A stretch of DNA of 64,000 bases from Rhodospirillales bacterium (lineage in GTDB: Bacteria; Pseudomonadota; Alphaproteobacteria; Rhodospirillales; JANQFP01): assembly GCA_028277795.1 (NCBI GenBank), contig JANQFP010000052.1:1-64000 (forward strand), given 5' to 3'. The notes beneath the pieces are model-generated. The model searched no databases. It was not told the DNA's origin and saw only the letters and a list, made by a program, of their open reading frames with translations. Positions 45,066 through 56,743 of the stretch are shown piece by piece; within the stretch, counting starts at the first letter, position 1; each line of letters opens with the position of its first letter. Position numbers and translations under genes: made by a program.

Positions 45066-46060
45066 CGCTTGACCCCGCCCTCCAGCCGGATGCGCGGATC
45101 GAGGGCGGTCAGCAGCAGGTCCGACAGGAACATCCCCACCACCGTGAGCAGGGCCAGGAACATGAGGAACGAGCCGGCCAGGTACATGTCCTGGCTGCGC
45201 AGGGCGCTGAGCAGCATGGGTCCGGTGGTGGGCAGGGACATCACCGCCGAGACGATGACCGAGCCCGACACCACCTGGGGCAACAGGTTGCCGATGTCGG
45301 CGACGAACGGGTTGAGCGCCATGCGCAACGGGTACTTGAGCAGCAGCCTCCCCGGCGGCAGCCCCTTGGCCCGGCCGGTGACCACGTACTGCTTCTGCAG
45401 CTCGTCCAGCAGGTTGGCGCGCAGCCGGCGGATCATCCCGGCGGTGCCCGAGGTGCCGATGACCGCCACCGGCACCCAAAGATGCTCGAGGACCGACAGG
45501 ATCTTGTCCCACGACAGGGGCTGGTCGATGTACTCGGGCGCCATCAGGCCGCCGATCGTGGTCCCGAAGGCGACGTTGGCCAGATAGAGCAGGATCAGCG
45601 CCAGCAGGAAGTTGGGGGTGGCCAGGCCCAGAAAGCCGATGAAGGTCAGCCCGTGGTCGCCCCAACTGTACTGGTGGGTGGCCGAATAGACGCCGATGGG
45701 GAAGGACACCACGTAGATGAAGATGATGGTGGCTACGTTGAGGATCATGGACAGGAACAGGCGATCGCCCACCACCTCGGTGACCGGCAGGCTGTGCTCG
45801 AAGGAATAGCCGAGATCGCCCTGCAGGAAGCCGAACAGCCAGATGAAGTATTGCTCGATCATGGGCTTGTCGAGGCCGTACTGGCTGCGCAGGAACTCGA
45901 TCCGCTCCAGGCTCACCGCCTCGCCCTGGCTCTGCAGCTCGGCAATGTGGGTGGTCAGGTAGTCGCCCGGGGGAAGCTGGATGATGATGAAGACCAGGCC
46001 GCTGATCACCAGCAGGGTGACGATCATGGTCAGCAGCCGGCGCGCCATGTAATTCAGCAT
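45062..46060 (-). CDS. Opp/Dpp-type ABC importer permease (OppB/DppB family)
   Basis: First permease of the importer, 332 aa with six predicted helices. The N-terminal MLNYMARRLLTMIVTLLVIS and FIIIQLPPGDYLT, then GLDKPMIEQYFIWL and QGDLGYSFEHSLPV, are classic. The EAA loop region is VVTGRAKGLPPGRLLLKYPL. ATG 46060 lies ten bases after the end of the binding-protein gene. Together with the fused ATPase and the large binding protein it makes a full importer for peptides or oligosaccharides. Confidence 0.93.
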   Translation of the reverse strand: MLNYMARRLLTMIVTLLVISGLVFIIIQLPPGDYLTTHIAELQSQGEAVSLERIEFLRSQYGLDKPMIEQYFIWLFGFLQGDLGYSFEHSLPVTEVVGDRLFLSMILNVATIIFIYVVSFPIGVYSATHQYSWGDHGLTFIGFLGLATPNFLLALILLYLANVAFGTTIGGLMAPEYIDQPLSWDKILSVLEHLWVPVAVIGTSGTAGMIRRLRANLLDELQKQYVVTGRAKGLPPGRLLLKYPLRMALNPFVADIGNLLPQVVSGSVIVSAVMSLPTTGPMLLSALRSQDMYLAGSFLMFLALLTVVGMFLSDLLLTALDPRIRLEGGVKR

Positions 46061-46070
46061 GGCGACGGGT

Positions 46071-48013
46071 CTAGCGATCCGAGACGGGGATGCGGTGGCC
46101 GCCGGATCGTGCCTGGCGTCGTTCGGGGTCGGCGAACCAGAAGGTGTCGGGCCGGTACATGCCGAAATGGGCGCCCGGATCCCAGTTGTAGATGCCCTCC
46201 TCGGGCACGTTGCGCAGGGCGCGGTCCACCACCACCGGCTGACGGACACCGGACACTAAGCCGATGGTGAAGGCCTGCTCGGCGTTGATCTTCAGGATGT
46301 CGCGCCAGATGGCCTCGCGCTCCGAACGCTGGGCGGCATCGTGCCAGGCGGCGTAGAGCCGTTTCAGCTCCCGCGCCGTGTCCAGGTCCACTGCGGCGCC
46401 CGCGGTGCCCTTGGTCTCGAAATACTGGCCCCATTTGGGCCACTGGAGCTGCTGCTGGCTGGTCGGCGTCAGCTCGTGGGGACTGGTGTTCGCCGTCGGC
46501 ACTCCGTTCTCCAGGCCGACCCACAGGGACATCAGGGTGGAGCCGGCGAAGACCCGGTTGCGGAAGACCTCCCGTTGCAAAGGCTTGGTATGCAGTTTGA
46601 TGCCGGCCTTGATCCAGGTGTCGCGCACCAGGCCGAGGACGTCGGCCTGCTCGGCGTCCTCGCCCGCGGTCTCGACGATGAGCTCCATGGGCCGACCGTC
46701 GGGCAGCAGGCGGACTCCTTCGTCGTTGCGCGCCTTCAGGCCTAGCTTGTCGAGCAGGGCGTTGGCCTTCTTCAGATCGAAGGTGGCCCATTGGGTTCGG
46801 TATTCGGGCCGGAACAGCGGGCTCTCGGCCTGCACCGTGTTGTTGCCCTCGGTGGCCAGGCCGAAATACATGACCTGGTTGATTTCGGTGCGGTCGATGG
46901 CCAGCGACAGCGCGCGGCGGAAATCGGGCTCGCGGAACATGCGGCGCCATTCTGCGTCGGTCGTGTTGAGATTGGGATAAAGGGCCAGGTGGGCGCCCCT
47001 GGCCGTCTTCCACAGGCGCACCTGGAAGTCGCTGCGCGCCTCCGCCTGCTTGAGGAAGGTGACGTTGTTCAGGCTCAGGTGGCGGGCCTGCAGGTCCGAC
47101 TCGCCGGCGCCGGCCTTGGCCGGGATCAGGCGCGCGCTGGCGATGGTGAACACGACTCGGTCGATGTAGGGGAGCTGCTGCCCTTTCGAGTCGACCCGGT
47201 GGAAATAGGGGTTGCGCTCGAACACGAAACGGTCCGACGGCGGCGGCGTCACCAGCATCCACGGCTGCAGGGTCGGCAGGTCCGGGTTGTTATTCTTGTA
47301 CTGGTGGCTCTTACGGTAGTGCAGGGCTACCCAGTTGCGTTGATGCTCGGCCTCGGCCTCGGCGGCCAGCTCCTCGGCGGCCGCGTAGCGGGCATGGAAC
47401 TGCTTCATGTAGTGGGCCGGGCGGTAGATGTAGAGGGGCCTGGCGCCGGCCAGAAGGGGCAGGAAACCCGGGTTGCGGTGCGGCCACGTGTAGCGGACGG
47501 TGGTCTCGTCGACGACCTCGAACCGCGGCGGCTCCCCCTTGGCCAGGAGCTCCCGGGGCACGCCGCCCGGCGAGATGTCCTTGTTCATCACCACGTCTTC
47601 CCAGTAGTAGCGGAAGTCCTCGGCGGTGAACGGATGGCCGTCGGACCACTTGTGGCCCTTGCGCAGCTTCAGGGTGAAGACCTTCTGGTCCTCCACCTCG
47701 ACGGCCTCCAGGATGTCGGGAACCAGATCCAGGTGGCGGTCGTAGCCGACCAGGCGCGCATAGCCGTAGACCACCATGATGCGGGTGTCCTTGGACCGCC
47801 CCATCAGCATGTTGAGGGTGCCGCCGTGGTGGCCCGGCGACAGGCCGGGGCCCTTCAGGTCGGCGACGGCCGGCGTCCCCGGCAGGCGCCGGTCCAGGGG
47901 CGGCAGGTCGCCGGCGGTGACCCGTTTGGCCAGCAGCGGCGGGTCCGTGTAGGTGCCGGCCGTGGCCGGCGCCACCGCCGCCAGCATCACCAGCGCCGCG
48001 GCGGCCCAGGTCC

Positions 48014-48017
<4 letters not shown>
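46071..48017 (-). CDS. Opp/Dpp-type ABC importer substrate-binding protein (family 5)
   Basis: Periplasmic solute-binding protein of 648 aa, longer than DppA/OppA (~540). It has a signal peptide (VRTWAAAALVMLAAVAPATA) and SBP_bac_5 blocks: KLRKGHKWSDGHPFTAEDFR, YYWEDVVMNKDI, RRALSLAIDRTEINQVMYFG and FDLKKANALLDKLGLK. The length and layout resemble YejA-like or oligosaccharide-binding members. The start is GTG 48017, overlapping the ATPase stop as GTGA. The ligand is unknown; linkage to glycan genes makes an oligosaccharide or glycopeptide plausible. Confidence 0.9.
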
Positions 48018-49950
<1,933 letters not shown>

Positions 49951-49954
<4 letters not shown>

Positions 49955-50517
49955 GCCCGCCCCCGGTCGTCCGTCTCGACTACCAGTGAGATGCCCTCGC
50001 CCCCGACCACGTTACGATGCCGCGCCGGGGCCGGTGTGCCCGCCCCTCCGTTGGCGGCGATGCCCAGTGCCGCCAGGTTGTCGACGGTGGCGGCGTCGAG
50101 GGGCCGGCCGTTGGCGGCGGCCATGGCGCTCGCGCGCGCCGCCAGGGCGTCGAAGCCGGCGAGGCGCGAGTCCACGCTCAGCCGCCGGCCGCCGCCGGAC
50201 AGGGTCATCTGCATCCAGCCGTCGGTGCGGTCGCGACGGCTCGGGTAGTAGGTCAGGCGCACCTCCGTCAGCTCCTGCCAGGCGATGGGTCCGATGGCGC
50301 GCTCGCTGACCTCGATGCGGGTCAGGTGGCGGCCCACGGTACGCACGCCGTAGACGGCGAACACGACCACGGCGGCGGCCAGCAGCCAGGTGAAGACGGG
50401 GATGGTCGGCACCGCCAGCAGCGGGATGCCCGCCAACGCCATGCCGGCGCCCGCCCGCAGGTAATCGCGGACCACCGCACCCGCAGGATAGGCCAGGACG
50501 GTGGTCGGCGCACTCAT
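49951..50517 (-). CDS. small membrane protein with PH-like domain, unknown function
   Basis: A 188-aa protein. Two adjacent helices (GAGMALAGIPLLAVPTIPVF, then WLLAAAVVVFAVYGV) are followed by a cytoplasmic beta-rich part (TRIEVSERAIGPIAWQELTE, VRLTYYPSRRDRTDGWMQM) like bacterial PH domains. ATG 50517 overlaps the deacetylase stop (ATGA), and its own stop overlaps the ATPase start (GTGA), so it bridges the glycan and importer halves of the operon. I know of no defined role. Confidence 0.78.
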
Positions 50518-51266
50518 GGCCAGAACGCCTCGCGGGTCCCGGTCCACCGCCCCGCCGGGTGATCGCGGACGGCGGTCAGAAGGGTGCGCAGGAAGGTCCA
50601 GCACGCCTCGTCATGGTAGGCGTGGTGGGTCATCAGGCCGGTCGGCTCGCGGGCATCGGCCTCCCCCCGGCGGCGCGCCGCCAGGTGGTCGACCACCTGG
50701 TCCAGGGCCGCGTCCTCGCCAATGAAGCCGCCGCCCTGCCAGTCCATGATGTCCACGTGGACGTTGGTCTCGCTGACCCCGGCGGCGGGCTCCGCCGCGT
50801 CCCTCGGGCCCAGCGAGGACACGCCCCGCAGGCCGACCCCCGGCAGCTCCGGCAGCAGCGCCCGGTCGAACCGGTTCCAAGGCGGCACCAGGACGGGCAG
50901 GGCATGGTCGAAGCGGGCCGTGCGCCGCCATCCGTCGGCCAGCTCGGCCAGCATCACCTCGCGCGGCCGGTGGGGGCCGTACTCCTCCTGGCGGGAATCG
51001 TCCGGAGCGTGATTGGCATGGCCGAAACCGTGTTGGATCACGGCGGCACCGCGGTGGGCGGACAGACGCTGCCGCAGATCCTCGTCGGCCTGGCTCGGAA
51101 TCACCGCCAGGCCCACCGCCACCCCCGTCTCTTCGCTGATGCCGAGCAGCCGCTCGAGGGCCGGCGTCACCGTGGTCGCGTCATCGTCCCGCCACCACGC
51201 CGTGGCCGTGCGGCCCTCGCTCCCCCAGGCGCCCAGCTCGCGCGCAAAATCGTCCCAGTTCGCCAT
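50514..51266 (-). CDS. NodB-like polysaccharide deacetylase family protein
   Basis: A 250-aa predicted carbohydrate deacetylase without a signal peptide, so probably cytosolic. The metal/catalytic acids are likely in AWWRDDDATTVTPAL, and the metal histidines in VIQHGFGHANHAPDD. A later conserved THHAYHDEACWTF would supply the second catalytic His. ATG 51266 (MANWDDFAREL) was chosen for the AGGTG just ahead of it; a longer start at 51308 would overlap the upstream gene. It is 28 bases after a glycosyltransferase, in the same operon. Confidence 0.85.
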   Translation of the reverse strand: MANWDDFARELGAWGSEGRTATAWWRDDDATTVTPALERLLGISEETGVAVGLAVIPSQADEDLRQRLSAHRGAAVIQHGFGHANHAPDDSRQEEYGPHRPREVMLAELADGWRRTARFDHALPVLVPPWNRFDRALLPELPGVGLRGVSSLGPRDAAEPAAGVSETNVHVDIMDWQGGGFIGEDAALDQVVDHLAARRRGEADAREPTGLMTHHAYHDEACWTFLRTLLTAVRDHPAGRWTGTREAFWP

Positions 51267-51294
51267 TCCGCACCTGCCGATCCGGGCCCCGGCG

Positions 51295-52443
51295 TCACGG
51301 GGCGTCACCCGCCGCCAGGGCGGCGACCAGACGCGCCGTCGTGGCGGCCCCCGAGAAATCGATCCCGGAGTCGCTCGGCGGCGGTTCAGTCAACGCCTGG
51401 TCGACGGCGTTTGCCAGTGTCTGAGGCGTGAGGTCGGCCGCCTCCACCAGGCGGATCAGGTTGCGGCGGGCCAGCAGGCGGGCCCGGAAGGTCTGTTCGC
51501 TTTCCTCCCATTCCTCGAACGGGACGATTACGGCGCGCGTGTTGGCCGATAGGACGTCCATCGTCGTATTATACCCACCCTGGGATATGGAGAGATCACA
51601 GTTCCGTAACAATATCGCGAAATCTGACCGCATGCCCTCGACGGTGATGCCCGGCGGCGCGGCCGCGGTGATCTCGGCGAGCACGTCGGCCGGCAGGTTG
51701 GGGCCGCACAGCAGCCGCCACACCTTGTCTGCCGCCCGGGTCATGGCGCGGGCCTCCAGGGCGGCGCGCAGCAAGGGGGCGCCGGTGCGGCCACCGCCCA
51801 CCGAAACGATGACCTCGCCGCGGCCGGCCTCGGCCCAGTCCGGTATGTCGTGCGATTCCACCACGTACCCGGTATAGCGGACCAAGTGACGCACCGCGTC
51901 CATCGCCGGGAAGGTGGCCTCGAAGGGAATCAGCGACGGATCCCCGTGGACCAGCACCGCGTCGAAGCGGCTGAGGGCGGTGTCCACCATTTCCGGGACC
52001 CGCTTGCTCTTGATCACCAGCACGTCGCGCACCGAGGATGCGATGCGCGGTCGCCGCTCGGCGGCACGCGCCGCGTCGAGCAGGGGCAGCAGCTCGAACC
52101 GGAACTTGCGGCGGCCGAAGGGAAACAGCTCGACCAGCACCACATCCGGCTGGAAGGCCTCGAACTCGGCGAGCAGCCGGGCCATGCGGCCGTCGCGGAA
52201 GGCGTCGTCGATGGGCGTCCCGTCCTCGTCCAACAGCACCCGGAAGCTGGCGTCGGCTGCGTGCACGGGAGGCAGATAGGTGCGGGTGCAGCCGGCGAAA
52301 TCGGCGCCCCGATCCTCGATGCCGCCGAGCACCACGTTGACCGCCAGGCCCTCGGCGGCCATGGCGCGGGCCACGGTGGCCGCGCGGCGGACGTGACCGA
52401 TGCCGAACAGATGCTGGGCGTAGAACAGGACCCGCTTGGTCAC
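51295..52443 (-). CDS. GT-B glycosyltransferase of the FGxGHxRR type (COG4671-like)
   Basis: A 382-aa glycosyltransferase related to MurG and GT28 enzymes. The N-terminal loop is FYAQHLFGIGHVRRAATVAR, and the donor-binding C-terminal part is CDLSISQGGYNTTMDVLSAN followed by VPFEEWEESEQTFRARLL. The same two blocks occur in the operon's first gene (55420-56643), so the two are paralogues. The start GTG 52443 overlaps the phosphatase stop (GTGA). Acceptor and sugar unknown. Confidence 0.85.
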   Translation of the reverse strand: MTKRVLFYAQHLFGIGHVRRAATVARAMAAEGLAVNVVLGGIEDRGADFAGCTRTYLPPVHAADASFRVLLDEDGTPIDDAFRDGRMARLLAEFEAFQPDVVLVELFPFGRRKFRFELLPLLDAARAAERRPRIASSVRDVLVIKSKRVPEMVDTALSRFDAVLVHGDPSLIPFEATFPAMDAVRHLVRYTGYVVESHDIPDWAEAGRGEVIVSVGGGRTGAPLLRAALEARAMTRAADKVWRLLCGPNLPADVLAEITAAAPPGITVEGMRSDFAILLRNCDLSISQGGYNTTMDVLSANTRAVIVPFEEWEESEQTFRARLLARRNLIRLVEAADLTPQTLANAVDQALTEPPPSDSGIDFSGAATTARLVAALAAGDAP

Positions 52444-53042
52444 GATGCCGCCTCCACAGGTTCCAGGGGGATGTTGAGCTGCTCCGTGTGGGGCACGCCG
52501 TCGCCGTCGACGCGGAACAGGTGGGCGACGCCGCTCTTGATCATCTTGGTCGGCGGTTTGTCGGTCATGTCCCAGCCGGAGGCCAGGGCGTAGATGGCGC
52601 GGATCACCGCGTGGTGGGCCACCGCGGCGGTCGCCAAGCCGCCGCGCCCGACCCGCTCGAGCCACGGTCGGACGCGCCGCTGGACGGCCCGCGGGCTCTC
52701 CCCGCCGGGGGGCTGGAAGTCGAGGCCGCGCCGCTCGGTGGCCGCCATCTCCTCGCCCAGCTCGGCGCGCAACTCCTCGAGCAGCCGCCCCTCCCACCGG
52801 CCGTAGTCCATCTCCGCCAGGGTCGGCTCCAGCTCCGGCTCCAGGCCCATGAGCCGGGCCGTCTCCCGGGCCCGTTGCAGGGGGCTGCAGACCCAGCGGT
52901 AGTCCGCGAAGGCCGCCGGCACCGTCCACCGCCGGGCCGCCGCCCGGCCGCGCTCGTTGAGGGGCACGTCGGTGCGCCCCTGGATGCGCCCTTCGTCGTT
53001 CCACGCGGTGGGGGCGTGGCGGACCAGCAGCAGGGGGGTCAT
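52440..53042 (-). CDS. histidine phosphatase (phosphoglycerate mutase-like) family protein
   Basis: A 200-aa phosphatase of the branch with a phospho-histidine intermediate. The catalytic RHG-type motif is LLVRHAPTAWNDEGRIQGRT, with Ala in place of Gly after the His. The second Arg lies in CSPLQRARETARLMG, the acid in LAEMDYGRWEG, and the second His in AAVAHHAVIRAIYAL. Overlaps with both neighbours (ATGA and GTGA) place it inside glycan synthesis, where it might dephosphorylate a sugar phosphate; that is inference. Confidence 0.88.
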   Translation of the reverse strand: MTPLLLVRHAPTAWNDEGRIQGRTDVPLNERGRAAARRWTVPAAFADYRWVCSPLQRARETARLMGLEPELEPTLAEMDYGRWEGRLLEELRAELGEEMAATERRGLDFQPPGGESPRAVQRRVRPWLERVGRGGLATAAVAHHAVIRAIYALASGWDMTDKPPTKMIKSGVAHLFRVDGDGVPHTEQLNIPLEPVEAAS

Positions 53043-54166
53043 GCCGCCAGCCTCTCCAGGGCGGCATCGAGCGTCCGCGATGCGGCGCCGATGTCGTGGT
53101 CGCGGGCGGCCCGTGCCCGTGCCGCGTTGCCCATGGCGCGCCGCCCCGGGAGGTCTTCCAGCAGCCCGGCCACCGCAGATGCCAGGGCGGACGCATTGCC
53201 GGCCGGGACCAGCCGGCCGGTGGTTCCGTCGGCGATCAGCTCGGCCACGCCCCCGCTGCGGCCGGCCACCACCGGCAACCCGGCCGCCTGCGCCTCCAGC
53301 AGGGCCATGCCGTAGGCTTCGTTGACCGCCGGCCACACGTAGAGGTCGGCCGAGGCGTAGAGCCCGGGCAGGGCGTCCGGCTGCTGGCGGCCGAGCCACG
53401 CCACCCGGTCGCCGAGGCCGCCGAGGGCGTCGGCCACCTCGCCGTGGGCGGGGCCGTCGCCGGCCACCAGGAGCTGCCACGGGTGGCCGAGGATGCGTTG
53501 CAGCGCGGGGCCGAGAACCCGGTAGGACGCCACCTTGTCGCCGCCCCGCATCATGGCCACGGCCAGCAGCCAGGGGCGGTCGGGATCGAGGCCATGGCGG
53601 CGCGCCCACCCGGCGCGGTCGCGGCGGGCCGATGCGTACGGCGCCGTGTCGAGGAAGGGCTTCAGGGGCACCAGGCGGGACGGATCGCGCATCAGGGCGC
53701 GCACGCACGGCGCATCGGCGGGGTTGATGCCGAAGACCACGTCGGCGCCGGCGATGGCGTCGGCGGCGGCGGCATATGCGGTGGCCCATGGCCCGTCCCG
53801 CTGCTTGGGCGCGTGGGAGGCCTCGGCCACCGCGTAGGGGATGCCGAGGGCGCGCGACACCGCCGGACCCAGCCAATCGGGCGCCTTGTGGTAGAGGTGG
53901 TAGGTGAACCACAATCGGGGCCGCTCGCAACCCGCGTCGTGGTAGTGGCGGATCAGCCGTTCGGCCAGGCGCTGGCCGACGGCGCCGAGGCGCCGCTGCC
54001 GGTCGCCGTTTCCGTCTCCGTCGTAGCTGCGGAAGCGGGACGCCAGGTCGACGGAATGGCCGGCCGCCCGCAACGCCGCCACCAGCAGGTTGGCCATGCG
54101 CCGGTCCCCCGACGGTTGCGGGTGGTCGGGCGGCTTCATGGGCGCGTAGAAGGCCAGCCGCATCAC
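53039..54166 (-). CDS. GT4-family glycosyltransferase
   Basis: A 375-aa retaining GT-B enzyme. The N-terminal part has LAFYAPMKPPDHPQPSGDRR, typical for GT4 acceptor loops. The C-terminal donor site shows LLVAGDGPAHGEVADAL, the WLGRQQPDALPGLYASADLY block, and the E-x7-E pattern in PAVNEAYGMALLEAQAAGLP. The start GTG 54166 overlaps the previous gene's TGA. It probably acts in series with the other three glycosyltransferases of the operon. Confidence 0.9.
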   Translation of the reverse strand: MMRLAFYAPMKPPDHPQPSGDRRMANLLVAALRAAGHSVDLASRFRSYDGDGNGDRQRRLGAVGQRLAERLIRHYHDAGCERPRLWFTYHLYHKAPDWLGPAVSRALGIPYAVAEASHAPKQRDGPWATAYAAAADAIAGADVVFGINPADAPCVRALMRDPSRLVPLKPFLDTAPYASARRDRAGWARRHGLDPDRPWLLAVAMMRGGDKVASYRVLGPALQRILGHPWQLLVAGDGPAHGEVADALGGLGDRVAWLGRQQPDALPGLYASADLYVWPAVNEAYGMALLEAQAAGLPVVAGRSGGVAELIADGTTGRLVPAGNASALASAVAGLLEDLPGRRAMGNAARARAARDHDIGAASRTLDAALERLAA

Positions 54167-55404
54167 CCGCCATCCCCGCCCAGGGACTGGAACCGTGCGG
54201 CCAGGCGGTCGATGCCGGCCTCCATGGTGAAGACGCTGCGGGTGCGCTCCTGCCCGGCCCGGCCGAGGCGGTCGCGCAGCGGCGGGTCACCGATGAGCCG
54301 CCGCAACGCGGCGGCCAGGGCGGCCGGGTCGTCCGGCGGGACCAGGAGGCCGGTCTCACCGTCGTCGATGAGCTCCGGGATGGCCGAGACCCGCGTCGAC
54401 AGGCAGGCGAGCCCCTGGCTCTGGGCCTCCATGAGCACGTTGGGCAGGCCGTCGCGGTCGCCGTCGGCGGCGACCCGGCAGGGCAGGACGAACAGGTCGG
54501 CCTCCCGGTAGCGGCTCAGCACCGCCTCCTGGGGCTGGGCGCCGGTCCAAACCACCCGGTCATCGATCCCTGCGGCCCTGGCCTGCTCGCGCAGGCGGCG
54601 CATCAGGGGGCCGCCACCCACGTGCACCAGCCGCCAATGCAGGTCGGCCGGCAACCGGGCCAGGGCGTCGATCAGCCCCGTGAACCCTTTCTTTTCCACC
54701 GCCCGTCCGACGGCAAGGAGCACGACCGGATCGTCGGGGTCGCGACCGTCCCGCGGCGGGCGGGACTCCGGCGGCGGCGGAAAGCGGGCCGCGTCGAGCC
54801 CGTGGTACAGCAGCTCCACCCGCTGGCCGTTGGGTGACAGCGAGGCCAGGTGCTCGGCGTTGGCCCGGGTGCAGGTGACCAGCCACCGGCAGGCGGCCAG
54901 CTTCTCCGCCTTCTCCCAGTCCGGCGTCGTCCATACGTCCTTGGCGTGGGCCGAACAGCTCCACGGGAGGTCGCGGATCATCGCCGCATAGCGCGCCACC
55001 GAGGCCGGCGTGTGCAGGAAATGGGCGTGGATCCAGCGGATTTCGGGGGGCATCTCGCGGGCCAGGACCAGGGCTTGGCCGAAGCGGCGGATGCGGTTGG
55101 GCGTGGGGTCGCGCCTGAGGTCGCGGAGCCAGGCGGCGCGGGCCGGCCGGTACCCCGGCCGCCGCCGCACCGCGCGCCAGCCGCGGACCACGCGCACCGG
55201 CTCCTGGTACAGGTATTCGGGCAGGTAGGTGACGGGGGCGCGGATCTCCCGGTGCACGGGATGGACGTGGCGGTCGGTCGGGTGGCGCAGCGAGAACAGG
55301 CGCAGGTCCAGCCCCCGCTGCTCCAGGGCGCGGATCTCCTGGGCGATGAAGGTCTCCGACAGGCGCGGATAGCCCTTGAGGACGACGGCGACGGCGGCGC
55401 TCAC
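54163..55404 (-). CDS. GT4-family glycosyltransferase
   Basis: A 413-aa GT-B enzyme like exopolysaccharide and lipid-sugar transferases. LKGYPRLSETFIAQEIRALE at the N-terminus is a widespread GT4 opening; AHFLHTPASVARYAAM and SAHAKDVWTT line the acceptor side. The donor side has VELLYHGLDAARFPP, GRAVEKKGFTGLIDAL, and RDGLPNVLMEAQSQGLACLS (E-x7-E). The start is GTG 55404, 15 bases after the operon's first gene. Confidence 0.91.
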   Translation of the reverse strand: MSAAVAVVLKGYPRLSETFIAQEIRALEQRGLDLRLFSLRHPTDRHVHPVHREIRAPVTYLPEYLYQEPVRVVRGWRAVRRRPGYRPARAAWLRDLRRDPTPNRIRRFGQALVLAREMPPEIRWIHAHFLHTPASVARYAAMIRDLPWSCSAHAKDVWTTPDWEKAEKLAACRWLVTCTRANAEHLASLSPNGQRVELLYHGLDAARFPPPPESRPPRDGRDPDDPVVLLAVGRAVEKKGFTGLIDALARLPADLHWRLVHVGGGPLMRRLREQARAAGIDDRVVWTGAQPQEAVLSRYREADLFVLPCRVAADGDRDGLPNVLMEAQSQGLACLSTRVSAIPELIDDGETGLLVPPDDPAALAAALRRLIGDPPLRDRLGRAGQERTRSVFTMEAGIDRLAARFQSLGGDGG

Positions 55405-55419
55405 GTCACGGGGTCTGGC

Positions 55420-56643
55420 TCAACTGATGACCGACAGGCGCGTCGGCGTCTGCGGGATGGCGCTCAGCCACTGGTCCACCATGCCGTTGATCACCGACAG
55501 GCCGTCGAGCAGACCCGGGGCCTGCACCGACGACGGCCGTTGCTGATGGGGCAGCTCGTGCAGCACCGCGGCCATGTGGCGGGGGTCGCGCTCACCGTCG
55601 TCGGTCAGCATGCGGACCAGGCCAATGGTGCTGGCCCGCTCGGCGCGGATGAACTGCTCCAGCCGCGGCACCGTGCGGGGAACGATCAGGCTCGGCTTGT
55701 CGAACGACAGGATCTCGCAGAACGTGTTGTAGCCGCCCATGGCGACCACGCCGGCGGCGTTGGATTCGAGGTGCTCCACGTGGGCGTCGAAGGTGATCAC
55801 GTGGACCCGTTCCAAGGCCGTGGCCCGTTGCCGGAACTCGGCCTGCAGGTCGCGGTGCATGAACGGCCCCAGCACCAGCAGCGCCGCCCATGGAATGGAC
55901 GGGTCGTGCTCGTAGGCGCGCAGCACCCAATCGACCAGGCCGGCGCCGTCGCCGCCGCCGCCGGGGGTGACCAGGATGTAGGGCTCGCCGCCGAAGCGCT
56001 CGACCACGTCCACGGACTTGGCGGGGGTCGGTGACGTGCGGCGCAGATACCCGGTGAACCGGGTTTTGTCGCGGACCGCGTCGGGGACCGGCACGCCGGC
56101 CAGGGGATCGCAGATCTCTGGCAGGCCGTAGACCCAGATATGGTCGTAGAGGTCGTTCAGCGCCGGCAGGACGTTCTTGCGCTCCCATTCGGCGGCCAGG
56201 GTCTCGGCGTCGTCCATGACGTCGCGCAGGCCCAGGATCAGCACCGTGCCCGCGGACTTGAGCATGGTCAGGGTCTCGAGCACCTCGCCGCGCAGGCCCA
56301 GGGGCTCCTTGTCGACCAGGAACACGTCGGGCTCGAAGGCCTCGGCGGTGCGGCGCACCAGGGCCGCGCGGATGGCCACCAGGTCCTCGATTCCGATGTC
56401 CAGGCTCAGCGACGTGTAGTCGGCGTCGCGCCGCTTGATGGCGCCGGGCACGCGCACGAAGTCCACCCGCGCCCGGAAGTCGAAGCTGCCGATGATAGGC
56501 GAGCCCGAGATGATGAGGACCGACAGGTCCTTGCGGTGATCGACCAGGGAATGGGCAATGGTCCGGCACCGCCGCAGGTGGCCCAGGCCGAAGGAGTCGT
56601 GGCTGTAAATCAACAGCCTGGCGTGACCCCGCCGTCGCGACAT
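55420..56643 (-). CDS. GT-B glycosyltransferase of the FGxGHxRR type (COG4671-like), first gene of the operon
   Basis: A 407-aa predicted glycosyltransferase. The N-terminal loop reads LLIYSHDSFGLGHLRRCRTI, and the C-terminal donor site GVVAMGGYNTFCEILSFDKP, then SLIVPRTVPRLEQFIRAE. The mid part has ILVTPGGGGDGAGLVDWVL. It is paralogous to the enzyme at 51295-52443. ATG 56643 has GGGAG about 7 bases ahead. Being first in an eleven-gene transcript, its upstream 100 bases, shared with the divergent pseudo-ABC gene, should hold the operon's promoter. Confidence 0.86.
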   Translation of the reverse strand: MSRRRGHARLLIYSHDSFGLGHLRRCRTIAHSLVDHRKDLSVLIISGSPIIGSFDFRARVDFVRVPGAIKRRDADYTSLSLDIGIEDLVAIRAALVRRTAEAFEPDVFLVDKEPLGLRGEVLETLTMLKSAGTVLILGLRDVMDDAETLAAEWERKNVLPALNDLYDHIWVYGLPEICDPLAGVPVPDAVRDKTRFTGYLRRTSPTPAKSVDVVERFGGEPYILVTPGGGGDGAGLVDWVLRAYEHDPSIPWAALLVLGPFMHRDLQAEFRQRATALERVHVITFDAHVEHLESNAAGVVAMGGYNTFCEILSFDKPSLIVPRTVPRLEQFIRAERASTIGLVRMLTDDGERDPRHMAAVLHELPHQQRPSSVQAPGLLDGLSVINGMVDQWLSAIPQTPTRLSVIS

Positions 56644-56684
56644 TGTGAACTCCCACCAGACGCCGGTGCGGGCGGGCCGTATGG

Positions 56685-56690
56685 TATAAT
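56685..56690 (+). promoter_or_regulatory. perfect -10 box (TATAAT) between the divergent operons
   Basis: A consensus TATAAT in a GC-rich intergenic gap of 100 bases, 54 bases before the ABC-like gene's ATG on the plus strand. No good -35 is seen at the expected distance, so an activator may be needed. Confidence 0.4.
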
Positions 56691-56743
56691 CCCGCCGCCA
56701 TCGTTGAAACCCCGTAATTCATGGGTCGTAAGGGGCGGGGTCT

